A DNA stretch of 48,918 bases from CAYUJH01 sp964394585 (GCA_964394585.1 CAYMYI010000018.1:1-48918); one strand, 5' to 3'. Numbered from the stretch's first letter, positions 23,868-33,099 are shown. The notes: generated from the sequence alone by a model not told the origin. Numbers and translations are program-made.

Positions 23868-24855
23868 AATATACCTCTTCATTACCTAAATACACTACGA
23901 ACTGATGGAGACCTTCAGCTTCTAATGTATACTCATTAATATTTTCTAGTGGAATCACCATATCCTTGCGCTTATATTCAATAATTTGATTGTACAAATC
24001 CACTAAATTACCATTAGGTGGACTACAGGTAATTTTCACTTGTACCTTTCCTTTCTTAAGTTTACCTGCTTCGCGTAGTATTTCAGCAGAAAATGCCAAG
24101 GCACCTTTTCGCGAAGTAGAGTCTACTTTAAAGTTTACTGTAAAATTTGAATTCAGATTACTGATGAACAAGCCCCGTTTATTGAACTTATCTTTCCAGC
24201 GCATTGCTTCACGTTGGTAGGCATTCACCAAACGATTAAGGTTTTTTACAGTTTTGTCAAAGTCTTTTCGCTCGCCTTCAAGCACAGCCATGAGCGAATC
24301 ATACTGTGCGTTAATCCCCATGCCGCCTTCACCTACTCTCACATCTTCAATATCTCCAAGCTCGTTGGTGATTAGCTCTATATTATTTTCTTCAAGATAT
24401 GCCAGAACTTTATCGAGTTTCAGGTTTACTTCATCGTACTGCTTTTGCTTGCGCTGGAGTTCGCGGTTACGGCGCTCAAGTGCATTTTGTAGATTTTGGT
24501 AGTCTTCTACCATTTTTTGGTTTGCCTTCGATTGCTCGAGTTGCTCTTTATTCAACTCGATTTGGCTTTCTAAAACTCGGACTTGCTTTTTTTCAAGTTC
24601 CAACTGCTTTAAGGCTTCGTCGAGCATTATGCGTTGGTTCAAAATTTTATCGCGAAATGTATCGGTTTGGCTCACCAACTCCTCTTTGGATGCCTCATCT
24701 GTTTGACTGCAGGCTATCATCGTAGCTGCAGCTAACATAATTCCATAGCGACGAGCAGTAGCAAGAAAACAAGTAGCAGTGTTGATAATAGGTGGTAGCT
24801 CAGACTTTATGCTTTTCTGAGAGCTCAATGTAGAGAATCTTTCCTGATTTGTCAT
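23839..24855 (-). CDS. Coiled-coil lipoprotein candidate of unknown function
   Basis: 338 residues from the ATG at 24855. The segment RRYGIMLAAATMIACSQ (about 35-51) looks like a lipoprotein signal with its cysteine near 49. A start at ATG 24738 would leave only nine residues before that cysteine and no basic n-region. A continuous coiled coil follows (about 60-160; heptads such as LEKKQVRVLESQIELNKEQL). The C-terminal half is globular and beta-rich, with KWKD-type tryptophan segments, FTVNFKVDSTSRKGALAF and HQFVVYLGNEEVYYEDI. I recognise no named family. The start overlaps the upstream gene by 56 bases and the 3' end overlaps the OmpA gene, so the three are tightly coupled. Confidence 0.72.
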   Translation of the reverse strand: MTNQERFSTLSSQKSIKSELPPIINTATCFLATARRYGIMLAAATMIACSQTDEASKEELVSQTDTFRDKILNQRIMLDEALKQLELEKKQVRVLESQIELNKEQLEQSKANQKMVEDYQNLQNALERRNRELQRKQKQYDEVNLKLDKVLAYLEENNIELITNELGDIEDVRVGEGGMGINAQYDSLMAVLEGERKDFDKTVKNLNRLVNAYQREAMRWKDKFNKRGLFISNLNSNFTVNFKVDSTSRKGALAFSAEILREAGKLKKGKVQVKITCSPPNGNLVDLYNQIIEYKRKDMVIPLENINEYTLEAEGLHQFVVYLGNEEVYYEDIQLSLP

Positions 24856-25621
24856 ATTTTATTACATCTATTTCAATAGCATCTCCTAGTTCAAGGGATT
24901 TCAACATATTTAGATAGTCGTTAGCAGGAATTTTCATGGGCTTGCCTTTCATTTCCCAAGCAGAATCACCACTGCCTACAATCGCTTTTTCCACCACTAA
25001 AATAGATAAATTCTGCTTAGAAAAACATTTTAATAGTCCACCGATTCGCTCTTCTTTTTCTGATAGGGTTAACACATTACCACTTATCGCATTCAAGTGT
25101 TCCTTAACAGACTCCTCGTCGCAAGCGATAGTCTGTTCATTCGCTTCTGCAGGGCGGAGAGGTATGTTTGCATCAGCGTTACTCATAATAGGGAGTAGAG
25201 GCTTTAGAGGCATTCTGCTGACCGATTCAATCTTTTCTGTGTTACTCTCAGTTTTTCGCTTTCCAGAAGTCTTCTTTTTCTCAGCCGACTCAATATTGCT
25301 TACCTCAGCAGCTTTGGTAGTTACCAATTTTTTCGCATTCGCATTTTCTACAGCACGTGAAACTTCATCGTTTGCAACCAAAGAAGCCATTGCCGGCTTA
25401 CTTTTCCGGTAAGTTGTTTTTGAAAAGGTGGACGTACGAGGCTTTATGTGAGTATTGACAATAAAGACATTGGCTACAAACAAAAGTACAATTAGCGAAA
25501 TGCTGTAAGTATAGCCTTTCACCGGAACAAGGTAGCGTAAGAATCGAAAGTAGGAAAAAAGTACAATTCCCACATCGGCAAGAATCAATAAAATCAACAC
25601 GATTAGGTAGTAGAGAGACAT
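24800..25621 (-). CDS. Two-transmembrane protein of unknown function, first gene of envelope operon
   Basis: 273 residues. Two hydrophobic helices stand at the N-terminus (about 2-25, YYLIVLILLILADVGIVLFS; about 41-57, SLIVLLFVANVFIVNT). A long polar linker rich in Lys, Ser and Glu follows (about 58-170). A compact C-terminal domain (about 175-273) includes CFSKQNLSILVVEKAIVG and LGDAIEIDVIKYDKSGKI. The first helix has almost no charged n-region and no cleavage site, so it should be a membrane anchor. No named family is recognised. It is the first gene behind the consensus promoter at 25724-25754, upstream of the coiled-coil lipoprotein and OmpA genes. Confidence 0.72.
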   Translation of the reverse strand: MSLYYLIVLILLILADVGIVLFSYFRFLRYLVPVKGYTYSISLIVLLFVANVFIVNTHIKPRTSTFSKTTYRKSKPAMASLVANDEVSRAVENANAKKLVTTKAAEVSNIESAEKKKTSGKRKTESNTEKIESVSRMPLKPLLPIMSNADANIPLRPAEANEQTIACDEESVKEHLNAISGNVLTLSEKEERIGGLLKCFSKQNLSILVVEKAIVGSGDSAWEMKGKPMKIPANDYLNMLKSLELGDAIEIDVIKYDKSGKILYIELSEKHKV

Positions 25622-26005
25622 AAAATAAAGTTTTGAAAAACTAAAAATTCTTAGAAAGAAAATCTTTATTCAGATTTAAGCGAGTGTGATGTGGTAAATT
25701 TTTCTTTTTTCGTTAATTTATTACAAAGGTATTTGCAAATATTCAGAATGCAAACACTTACAGAATTTTATAAAAAAAGACTTTGTAAACAGCTTCAAGA
25801 AGCTAATCAAAACCTCTTCCCAAATATTTAAATAATTAATTATCAGTATCTTAAATTAAATGTCATCAAACAAAGCCCCCAGTTAATCTATGATATCCCA
25901 TGTATGTACGAAATATCGTTGTTTCAAAAAAAATAAACAGATGGCTCGAATATTACATTTAGAAGGAAATAATCTTAACTCGGTAATACAATAAACTGCT
26001 TGAGT
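25622..26005. other. AT-rich 384-base intergenic region
   Basis: No gene is supported here. It holds the promoter of the minus-strand envelope operon at 25724-25754. The rest is AT-rich sequence with a 17-codon open frame (25941-25994) that I do not accept as a gene, and the 3' flank of the SRPBCC-DoxX gene. No clear terminator or repeat was found. Confidence 0.6.
25724..25754 (-). promoter_or_regulatory. Bacteroidota sigma-A-type promoter of the envelope operon
   Basis: On the minus strand, TTTG (25754-25751) and TACCTTTG (25731-25724) are separated by exactly 19 bases, an exact match to TTTG-N19-TAnnTTTG. Transcription should start near 25717, giving a leader of about 95 bases before the two-TM gene. 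Confidence 0.7.
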
Positions 26006-26914
26006 TTACGTTGTTCTAGGCTTTCGCAAACAATTTTTCGCTGAAGGAAGGACAGAGTACATACTTAATGCGATTAAAGAGAGGGAAATCATGGCAAGGT
26101 TGAGTGTAGCCGGATTAAAGGGCTGCACAAAAACGCCTAAATTGCTGCCTAGGGCACCTAAACCTAAAAATAATAGTGCCCCTATGTTCAGTAGATGTAG
26201 CCAACGTTTTGGATTGAGAGAAAGAAATAAAGACCCAAATACTATTTCTCCAATGCCTACAGCGGTCAATAAGTACCTTGCGGTATTGCCTTCAATACCG
26301 GCTCCTTGTAGTATCGCCAATTCACCGGAGTCTGGAAAAAGGATTTTGGGAAACACTCCTTGGTACATCCAAATGACCGCTAGGGTAATTTGTACCATCC
26401 AATAAATGAACGTGAGGGAATATAACAATGCAGGAGGATGCTTTTTTTCGATCCAACGCTTGAGGACATCGAAGCTGAGTGCAGTAGCCCACCCCATTAG
26501 TGGACGAAAAACGAAACGATCAAACAAAGTTCCTGCTAATCCCCAGCGTGGCTCGTAATCGTATTTGGTGAAAAAGCGAAGACCTTGCGCTGTTGGCTGG
26601 TACTTCCAGAAACCTGCTCCTTTCCGAATGAGCGATAGGCGGCTATCAGACCAAAATGCTAATACCGAGGTGCGTGTTTCTCCTGTAGTGCTGTTTCCTT
26701 TCGATTTACCCATCCCGCTAACAGCTAACCCAAACCCTATGCGAGTGGTATATTCAAAAAATTGGTATGTTTCTTCAGGCTTTTTAGGCAAATAGCGTAT
26801 GGTGCTGAACCGTAAATCCCATTTTTCGTGCTGTTCGGGGGTTTGGGTATATGCCCAAAGAGTGGGCAAGTCGGTTTGTATCCTCGTTTCAATATAGAGG
26901 GGCGAGGCTTTCAC
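26006..26914 (-). CDS. SRPBCC-domain and DoxX-like membrane domain fusion protein
   Basis: 302 residues. The N-terminal part (about 1-150) looks like an SRPBCC/START-type ligand-binding domain: it opens with IETRIQTDLPTLWAYTQTPE and a WD pair typical of polyketide-cyclase-like folds, and ends at FDRFVFRPLMGWATALSFD. The C-terminal part (about 160-290) has four hydrophobic helices with ALLYSLTFIYWMVQITLAV and NIGALLFLGLGALGSNLG, matching the DoxX-like layout. Ligand and role are unknown. It follows the small membrane-anchored gene at 26916-27437 with a one-base gap, so they form an operon. Confidence 0.72.
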   Translation of the reverse strand: MKASPLYIETRIQTDLPTLWAYTQTPEQHEKWDLRFSTIRYLPKKPEETYQFFEYTTRIGFGLAVSGMGKSKGNSTTGETRTSVLAFWSDSRLSLIRKGAGFWKYQPTAQGLRFFTKYDYEPRWGLAGTLFDRFVFRPLMGWATALSFDVLKRWIEKKHPPALLYSLTFIYWMVQITLAVIWMYQGVFPKILFPDSGELAILQGAGIEGNTARYLLTAVGIGEIVFGSLFLSLNPKRWLHLLNIGALLFLGLGALGSNLGVFVQPFNPATLNLAMISLSLIALSMYSVLPSAKNCLRKPRTT

Positions 26915-26915
26915 A

Positions 26916-27437
26916 TTAAAAAATGGTACGTATCTCGTCTTTCAGAAACTTGAGTGCTTGTGCAATATGATTGGTATCGCTTGACAATACTTGCTCAAAG
27001 ATTTTCCGCGCTAAATCGATGGAAGGCGCTTCGGGGTCAAGTCCTTGCGCTGCATGATTAATAGTCGATATAGTGTTTTCCATAGCTTGCCTAGTTAACT
27101 CCCATGCTTCATCGCTCATATAAATCTGTTGCGATAAGTTATGGTAAAACTCTTGCTTAATATCGTGTACCAAAATATGTTGGAATTGAGCCACATTGTA
27201 GGAACCATCGTTCAAACGAGAAATAAGATTATTGGGGGTAATCCGCTCTAAAAATATCGCCATTCGCTCGTAGGCTTGTAGCCGAAGAGGCAAAGCCGTT
27301 TTAGTAGTATCAGCGCGTAGCTGCATATGATTTTCTTGGAATTGCTTATTTAAAAATGAACGAACGATTAGGAAAACGGCATACAGCACCAAACCTGCCG
27401 GTATTACTATCTGCAAAAAATCGATTACTATTTCCAT
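26916..27437 (-). CDS. Conserved membrane-anchored hypothetical protein
   Basis: 173 residues. One N-terminal transmembrane helix (about 5-27, FLQIVIPAGLVLYAVFLIV) is followed by a helical cytoplasmic domain with RLQAYERMAIFLERITPNNL and IKQEFYHNLSQQIYMSDEAW. I recall similar short proteins as uncharacterised but widespread in Bacteroidota (a DUF7935-like family); no function is known to me. The start is the ATG at 27437. Being first in an operon with the SRPBCC-DoxX gene is the only context. It is divergent from nuoD, with 204 bases between them. Confidence 0.78.
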   Translation of the reverse strand: MEIVIDFLQIVIPAGLVLYAVFLIVRSFLNKQFQENHMQLRADTTKTALPLRLQAYERMAIFLERITPNNLISRLNDGSYNVAQFQHILVHDIKQEFYHNLSQQIYMSDEAWELTRQAMENTISTINHAAQGLDPEAPSIDLARKIFEQVLSSDTNHIAQALKFLKDEIRTIF

Positions 27438-27641
27438 ATGCTTAGGAGATCAAGAATTGGGTTGTATAAATTTCGATACGCCAGCTTCACACTTTTGCAT
27501 TGCCAGCTTAACAGTACTCAATATTAATAAAAAGCATGTGTTTGTGTAAGGTTCTCTGCTTAAATAATTCGTGGGCAATCTTCCAAGCAGATTTCTGTAT
27601 TTTCGACAATCCGTTTTTGCTATACTGTTATATTCGCTTAT

Positions 27642-28859
27642 ATGAGCCGCACGCTTCAATATCAATATTCCGCTGAACACCTTGAAAACTCAGAGCCTCA
27701 TTTTTTCAAGCAACCTTTGCCAGAAGGGCAAATGATATTGAATATGGGGCCACAGCACCCTTCTACCCACGGAGTATTACGCTTAGAAATCCTGACAGAC
27801 GGCGAAATTGTATTAGATGTAGTGCCACATGTTGGCTATCTGCACAGGTGTTTCGAAAAACATGCTGAAGCGCTTGCCTACAACCAAATTATCCCGTATG
27901 TAGACCGCATGGACTACCTCGCGGCGATGAACTCGGAGCATATTTATGCGATGGCAGTGGAAAAATTACTCGGTATTACTGAACGTATTCCAAAACGTGT
28001 AGAATACATTCGCGTATTAGTAGCTGAGCTGAACCGCATTGCTTCCCATTTTGTAGCCATTGGAACTTACGGTATCGACATTGGAGCATTTACACCATTC
28101 TTATGGCTCATGCGCGACCGCGAACATATCTTACGACTGCTAGAATGGACCTGCGGTGCACGGATGCTCTATAATTACATTTGGGTGGGTGGGCTTTATT
28201 ACGATTTACCCATTGGCTTCGAAGAACGCTGCCAAGAATTTACCGACTACCTTCGCCCTAAGTTGAAGGAGCTTCAACAAATATTAATCGAGAACAAGAT
28301 TTTTAAAGATAGAACCGCAAATGTAGGAATTTTGCCCCTTGAAACAGCCATTAATGCCGGTGCTACCGGCCCGATGCTTCGAGGTTCAGGGCTTGCCTTC
28401 GATTTGCGCAAGGTTGATGGCTACTCAGTCTACCCCGAGCTTGATTTTGACATCCCCGTTGGTAAAGGCGAAGCCGGCGCGCTTGGTGATTGCTGGGATC
28501 GAACCTGGGTGCGCGTTGCCGAATGCTACGAATCGCTCAAAATTATAGAACAATGTTTACTGCTACTGAAAGGGAAATATCAGCGAACGCCCGAATTTAA
28601 TCCTAGAGAAGCCGTACCTAAAAAGCTAAGAACTCAAGAGGCGCAGACTGTGTACTTCAGAGGGGAAAGCCCTAAGGGAGAACTTGGTTTTTTTATCCAG
28701 TCGATTAAAAACAGCGATGTACCTTACCGAATGAAGGCACGATCCGCTTGTTTCATGAACTTATCGCTCATTGGCAGCATTGCCAAAGGCTGTATGCTTT
28801 CCGACTTAGTTGCCATTGTCGGCTCGCTCGATTTGGTAATGGGCGAGGTAGATCGTTAA
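27642..28859 (+). CDS. nuoD: NADH-quinone oxidoreductase subunit D, isolated from other nuo genes
   Basis: 405 residues, the normal length of the 49-kDa subunit. Signatures of NuoD are NMGPQHPSTHGVLR (about 30-43), GYLHRCFEKHAEAL and PYVDRMDYLAAMNSE, and the C-terminal KARSACFMNLSLIG to GSLDLVMGEVDR. NuoD forms part of the quinone-binding site of complex I at the peripheral-membrane arm junction. It is not a hydrogenase large subunit, because the CxxC nickel ligand pairs are absent. No other nuo gene is in this window: the upstream gene is divergent and a glycosyltransferase follows 34 bases later. The rest of complex I must be encoded elsewhere. Confidence 0.95.
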   Translation: MSRTLQYQYSAEHLENSEPHFFKQPLPEGQMILNMGPQHPSTHGVLRLEILTDGEIVLDVVPHVGYLHRCFEKHAEALAYNQIIPYVDRMDYLAAMNSEHIYAMAVEKLLGITERIPKRVEYIRVLVAELNRIASHFVAIGTYGIDIGAFTPFLWLMRDREHILRLLEWTCGARMLYNYIWVGGLYYDLPIGFEERCQEFTDYLRPKLKELQQILIENKIFKDRTANVGILPLETAINAGATGPMLRGSGLAFDLRKVDGYSVYPELDFDIPVGKGEAGALGDCWDRTWVRVAECYESLKIIEQCLLLLKGKYQRTPEFNPREAVPKKLRTQEAQTVYFRGESPKGELGFFIQSIKNSDVPYRMKARSACFMNLSLIGSIAKGCMLSDLVAIVGSLDLVMGEVDR

Positions 28860-28893
28860 TACCGCCTAACCCTGTATTTCTAAACCCTCAGAT

Positions 28894-30102
28894 GTGTTGA
28901 AAGTTGCTATTTTTACCCATACGTTTCCTCCTGAAATTGGGGCTGCACCGCTGCGATTAGCCCATATGGCAAAGGGGTTAGCCGAAGCAGGCTTCCGGGT
29001 CGAAATTTACACCGGAATGCCCAACTACCCCACCGGCCGCATTTTCCCATCGTATCAAAACAAATTCTTTATAACAGAAAACCATTCGCATTACACCATT
29101 TATCGGCACTGGATATATCCCTTAAAAAGCAACCGAAAAGCTCATCGCTTATTCAACATGCTTTCTATCACAGTAAGTATTTTTAGATCGCTTCCTCGCA
29201 TACTACGCTTTCAGCCCAACATCTGCATTGTGCAATATCCCCCCATCATTTTTCCTTTTTCTGTGGGATTGCTCGCTAAAATAGCTCGTGCAAAATTGAT
29301 TGTAAACGTGTCCGATTTATGGCCTGAAGCCATTGCCGCTTTGGAAATACTTCCCAAAGATTGGCGTTATCGCATACTACTTAAAGTCGAGCATTTCCTT
29401 TATAAAAATGCTTCGGCTTGTTTGGCGCAATCGCAAGAAATTGAGAAGTATATCAGACAAAAAGGACAAACCAACGTAGTGCTATACCGCACCGGAGTCA
29501 ACACTGCGGAGTTCAAACCTAATTTACAGAAAGCACCCACCCCAAAACCTTTCACCTTGGTGTACATGGGCGTATTAGGGCTCGCCCACAACGTAGCCGA
29601 AATCATTCGCCGCATTGATTTTGCTATGCTAGAAGCGCAATTCCATATTTATGGAGAAGGCTTCGAACGAAGTGCTATAGAAGAACTCATCTCACAACTG
29701 CCTAACGATACTGTACAATTACACCCCTTAATTGCCCCGGAAACCGTTGCCGAAACGCTCTCCACCTTCCATGCCGTGCTTATTTCTCAAAAAAGATATT
29801 TGCCCGGCACGCTTCCCTCTAAGTTATACGAAGCCATGGCAGCTGGTGTGCCTGTGCTATTTCATGGTGCGGGAGAAGGTGCCGAAATTGTACGGCAAAC
29901 GCAATGTGGCTTGGTATCGGCGCCCGAAAATTTTGGAGAATTAGCAGAAAACATTCGCACGTTGCTCCACCTTTCTCCCAACGAGCGCCAGAGCATGGGA
30001 GAACGCGGACGTATCAGAGCAATTGAAGAATTCGACCGTAGCGTGCAACTCCAACGGCTCGTACAACAACTCCAACAAATTACCCAAGAAAAACAAACCT
30101 AA
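28894..30102 (+). CDS. Glycosyltransferase family 4 (GT-B fold, WbuB-like)
   Basis: 402 residues from the GTG at 28894; the next codon, TTG 28897, is also possible and would give MKVAIFTHTF. The N-terminal GT-B half contains THTFPPEIGAAPLR and MPNYPTGRIFPSY, and VNVSDLWPEAI, typical of WbuB/WcaI-like enzymes. The C-terminal half has VYMGVLGLAHN, FHIYGEGFERSAIEEL and the sugar-nucleotide loop ALPSKLYEAMAAG-like segment TLPSKLYEAMAAGVPVLF. The donor sugar cannot be told. It probably acts in surface polysaccharide synthesis. It starts 34 bases after nuoD, and a terminator follows at 30186. Confidence 0.88.
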   Translation: MLKVAIFTHTFPPEIGAAPLRLAHMAKGLAEAGFRVEIYTGMPNYPTGRIFPSYQNKFFITENHSHYTIYRHWIYPLKSNRKAHRLFNMLSITVSIFRSLPRILRFQPNICIVQYPPIIFPFSVGLLAKIARAKLIVNVSDLWPEAIAALEILPKDWRYRILLKVEHFLYKNASACLAQSQEIEKYIRQKGQTNVVLYRTGVNTAEFKPNLQKAPTPKPFTLVYMGVLGLAHNVAEIIRRIDFAMLEAQFHIYGEGFERSAIEELISQLPNDTVQLHPLIAPETVAETLSTFHAVLISQKRYLPGTLPSKLYEAMAAGVPVLFHGAGEGAEIVRQTQCGLVSAPENFGELAENIRTLLHLSPNERQSMGERGRIRAIEEFDRSVQLQRLVQQLQQITQEKQT

Positions 30103-30185
30103 TCGGCGAGTTTGAACTGCCGGCTACTTTCCGTTTTGAATCCTTTAGCAAATGCCGTTTTTTTGCAGCCAAATGTTTTGTAAAG

Positions 30186-30218
30186 CCCTCAAGACACCCG
30201 TTTTGAGGGTCTTCTTTT
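30186..30218 (+). terminator. Intrinsic terminator after the glycosyltransferase gene
   Basis: Arms CCCTCAAGAC (30186-30195) and GTTTTGAGGG (30200-30209) form a 10-base-pair stem with one G-U pair and a 4-base loop. The T-rich tract TCTTCTTTT follows. It lies between the glycosyltransferase and leuS. Confidence 0.72.
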
Positions 30219-30239
30219 ACAATTTAATCGCATAGCGAC

Positions 30240-33038
30240 ATGGCAGATTATAACCACCAAGAAATTGAAGCCAAATGGCAAAAAAAATGGGCCGAAGAAG
30301 GTATCTATAAAGTAGAGAACGACTTCAGCAATCCTAATAAATTCTATGTGCTCGATATGTTCCCCTACCCTTCGGGAGCCGGGCTACACGTAGGGCATCC
30401 TCTCGGCTACATTGCTTCCGATATCGTAAGCCGATACAAGAGGCTCAAAGGATTCAATGTATTGCACCCTATGGGCTTTGATTCCTTCGGGCTACCTGCC
30501 GAGCAATATGCCATCGATACCGGACAGCATCCGGCAATTACTACCGAAAAAAACATAGCCACTTTTAAAGCACAGCTTGCTAAAATTGGCTTTTCATACG
30601 ATTGGTCGCGCGAAGTGCAAACCTCTTCGCCCAAATTTTACCGCTGGACGCAATGGATTTTCCAACAGTTGTTCAATGCTTGGTACAACCATGATACTAA
30701 CAAAGCCGAACCGATTGATACCCTCATTGAGAAATTCGCCCAAGGGGGCAGCAATGCAGTAAACGCAGCCCGCGACGAAGATGCCGCTGAATTTACGGCA
30801 GCTCAATGGAATGCTTTTTCAGAAGCAGAAAAACAAAAGATTTTATTGCAATATCGCCTTACCTACCCTGCCGAAGCGATGGTGAACTGGTGCCCAGGGT
30901 TAGGTTCTGTTCTTGCTAACGACGAGGTAAAAGACGGGTTTTCTGAACGAGGAGGCTACCCGGTAGAGCGTAAGAAAATGAAACAGTGGATGATGCGGAT
31001 TACCGCATTTGCCGACCGCCTAGCCGATAACCTCAACCGATTGGAATGGTCGGAGTCGCTCAAAGAAATGCAGCGCAACTGGATTGGTAAATCGTTAGGA
31101 TGCGAACTGGACTTCCCCGTAGTAGGGCAAGCATTTTCCCTCACCGCATTTACGACTCGCCCCGATACTATTTTTGGCGTTACGTATGTAGTAATTGCTC
31201 CCGAACACGACTTGGTTAGTTCTCTAACCACTGCCGACCAAAAAGAAGCCGTAGAAAATTACGTGAATACAGCAAAAAATCGTTCTGAACGCGAACGTAT
31301 GGCAGATGTAAAGTCTGTTTCAGGTGTATTCACCGGATCGTATGTAGTCAACCCCATTAGCGGCGAGGAAGTCCCCCTTTGGGTAGCCGACTACGTACTA
31401 GCTGGCTATGGTACCGGAGTGGTGATGGCAGTACCTTCTTCCGATGACCGCGACTATCGGTTCGCCCAACATTTTAACTTACCCATCCGCTGTGTGATTG
31501 AAGGCACCGAAGAGATGGAAAACCCTACCGAAAAGAAAGACGGTAAACTCATCAATTCCGGATTTTTAAACGGGCTATACGGCGAAAAACTCTTAGGCGA
31601 AGGCACCGGAGAAGCCGTTCGCGCAGCAATTGCCAAAGCAGAAGAAATGGGCGTTGGCAGAGCTAAAGTGAACTATAAAATGCGCGATGCAGTGTTTAGC
31701 CGCCAACGCTATTGGGGCGAGCCTGTGCCCGTCTTTTACGACGATCAAGGCATTCCACACCTGGTTCCCGATGAACAGCTCCCACTTGAATTGCCCTCAA
31801 TCGACGAATATAAACCCACTGAAACCGGCGAACCTCCTTTGGGCAGGGCTACCGATTGGAAATACAACGGGAAATACCCCTACGAACTCACGACCATGCC
31901 AGGGTGGGCAGGTTCAAGCTGGTACTCGCTCCGTTACATGGATGCCAACAACGAAAAGGAATTCGTAAGCAAACAAGCTGCGGAATATTGGAAATCGGTT
32001 GATTTGTACATTGGCGGTACCGAACACGCCGTGGGGCATTTGCTCTACTCGCGTTTTTGGAACTTGTTCTTATACGATATGGGCTACATCCCCGAAGAAG
32101 AACCGTTCAAAAAGTTGGTGAACCAAGGCATGATTCAAGGACGCTCCAATTTTGTTCACAAGGTAAAAGGAGAAGCCCAATTTGTTTCCGATGGACTGAA
32201 AGACCAATACGAAACCTCTGAAATCCATGTAGATGTGAGCTTAGTGCAAAACGATGTACTCGATGTGGAAGCCTTTAAAAAATGGCGTCCCGAATATGCC
32301 AATGCTGAATTTTTGTTAGAAGATGGCAAATATCTTTGCAGCTGGATGGTAGAAAAAATGTCCAAATCGAAGTATAATGTGGTAAACCCCGACGATGTGA
32401 TAGAGAAATTTGGTGCCGATGTGCTTCGAATGTACGAAATGTTCCTCGGTCCTCTTGAGGCTTCCAAACCATGGAATACCGATGGCATCGAAGGAGTAGG
32501 GAAATTCTTGCGAAAACTTTGGAAACTCTTCCATAATAACCAAAATGAGGTAGCTCTCTCCGAAGAACTTCCTACACCTGCTGAATTAAAAGTCCTTCAT
32601 AAAACCATAAAAAAAGTAGCAGAAGATATCGAAAACTTATCGCTCAACACTTCGGTGAGTGCCTTCATGGTTTGTGTGAACGAACTTACGGCTCTCAAGT
32701 GTAACAAGCGTGCCATTTTGCAAGATTTGGTCGTAATCCTTTCGCCCTTCGCTCCACATATTACAGAAGAACTGTGGGAATTGTTAGGGCACTCCGAAAG
32801 CATTACCAAAACAACCTTCCCCACTCACAACGAAGAGTACCTTAAGGAAGATAGCTTTGAATACCCCATTTCCATCAATGGTAAAATGCGGGCAAAATTG
32901 GAATTTAGTGTAGATGCTTCCAAAGAAGAAATCGAAAAAGCAGTGCTAGAAGCAGAAGCACTCCAAAAATGGATAGAGGGTAAAACGCCCAAAAAAGTGA
33001 TTGTAGTACCGAAACGCATCGTAAACATTGTGCTATAA
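30240..33038 (+). CDS. leuS: Leucyl-tRNA synthetase
   Basis: 932 residues, long for the bacterial enzyme. The class I HIGH motif is HVGH at 50-53 (in PYPSGAGLHVGHPLGY). The KMSKS motif is intact (EKMSKSKYN, about 706-713). The editing domain shows TTRPDTIFGVTYVVIAPEH near 305. Two segments make it longer than E. coli LeuS: an acidic insertion around 150-200 (KAEPIDTLIEKFAQGG region) and a beta-rich insertion around 630-690 before KMSKS, both of a kind seen in Bacteroidota enzymes. It charges tRNA-Leu and edits mischarged isoleucine and norvaline. A strong terminator follows at 33064. Confidence 0.97.
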   Translation: MADYNHQEIEAKWQKKWAEEGIYKVENDFSNPNKFYVLDMFPYPSGAGLHVGHPLGYIASDIVSRYKRLKGFNVLHPMGFDSFGLPAEQYAIDTGQHPAITTEKNIATFKAQLAKIGFSYDWSREVQTSSPKFYRWTQWIFQQLFNAWYNHDTNKAEPIDTLIEKFAQGGSNAVNAARDEDAAEFTAAQWNAFSEAEKQKILLQYRLTYPAEAMVNWCPGLGSVLANDEVKDGFSERGGYPVERKKMKQWMMRITAFADRLADNLNRLEWSESLKEMQRNWIGKSLGCELDFPVVGQAFSLTAFTTRPDTIFGVTYVVIAPEHDLVSSLTTADQKEAVENYVNTAKNRSERERMADVKSVSGVFTGSYVVNPISGEEVPLWVADYVLAGYGTGVVMAVPSSDDRDYRFAQHFNLPIRCVIEGTEEMENPTEKKDGKLINSGFLNGLYGEKLLGEGTGEAVRAAIAKAEEMGVGRAKVNYKMRDAVFSRQRYWGEPVPVFYDDQGIPHLVPDEQLPLELPSIDEYKPTETGEPPLGRATDWKYNGKYPYELTTMPGWAGSSWYSLRYMDANNEKEFVSKQAAEYWKSVDLYIGGTEHAVGHLLYSRFWNLFLYDMGYIPEEEPFKKLVNQGMIQGRSNFVHKVKGEAQFVSDGLKDQYETSEIHVDVSLVQNDVLDVEAFKKWRPEYANAEFLLEDGKYLCSWMVEKMSKSKYNVVNPDDVIEKFGADVLRMYEMFLGPLEASKPWNTDGIEGVGKFLRKLWKLFHNNQNEVALSEELPTPAELKVLHKTIKKVAEDIENLSLNTSVSAFMVCVNELTALKCNKRAILQDLVVILSPFAPHITEELWELLGHSESITKTTFPTHNEEYLKEDSFEYPISINGKMRAKLEFSVDASKEEIEKAVLEAEALQKWIEGKTPKKVIVVPKRIVNIVL

Positions 33039-33063
33039 AACGAGCCTTACCTAAAAACAACCA

Positions 33064-33099
33064 ACACCTCCTCACCAACACATGAGGAGGTGTTTTTTT
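33064..33099 (+). terminator. Intrinsic terminator after leuS
   Basis: Arms ACACCTCCTC (33064-33073) and GAGGAGGTGT (33084-33093) form a perfect 10-base-pair stem with a 10-base loop. Seven T residues lie at 33093-33099. Confidence 0.9.

Noticed and set aside
25941..25994. 17-codon open frame in the 384-base intergenic region
   Set aside because: Too short, with no supporting ribosome-binding signal or family resemblance.
27450..27680. 76-codon minus-strand frame overlapping the nuoD start
   Set aside because: It lies partly antisense to nuoD and its composition is not protein-like; it is a shadow frame.
27642..28859. NiFe-hydrogenase large subunit instead of NuoD
   Set aside because: The nickel-binding CxxC pairs are absent and the NuoD signatures are complete.
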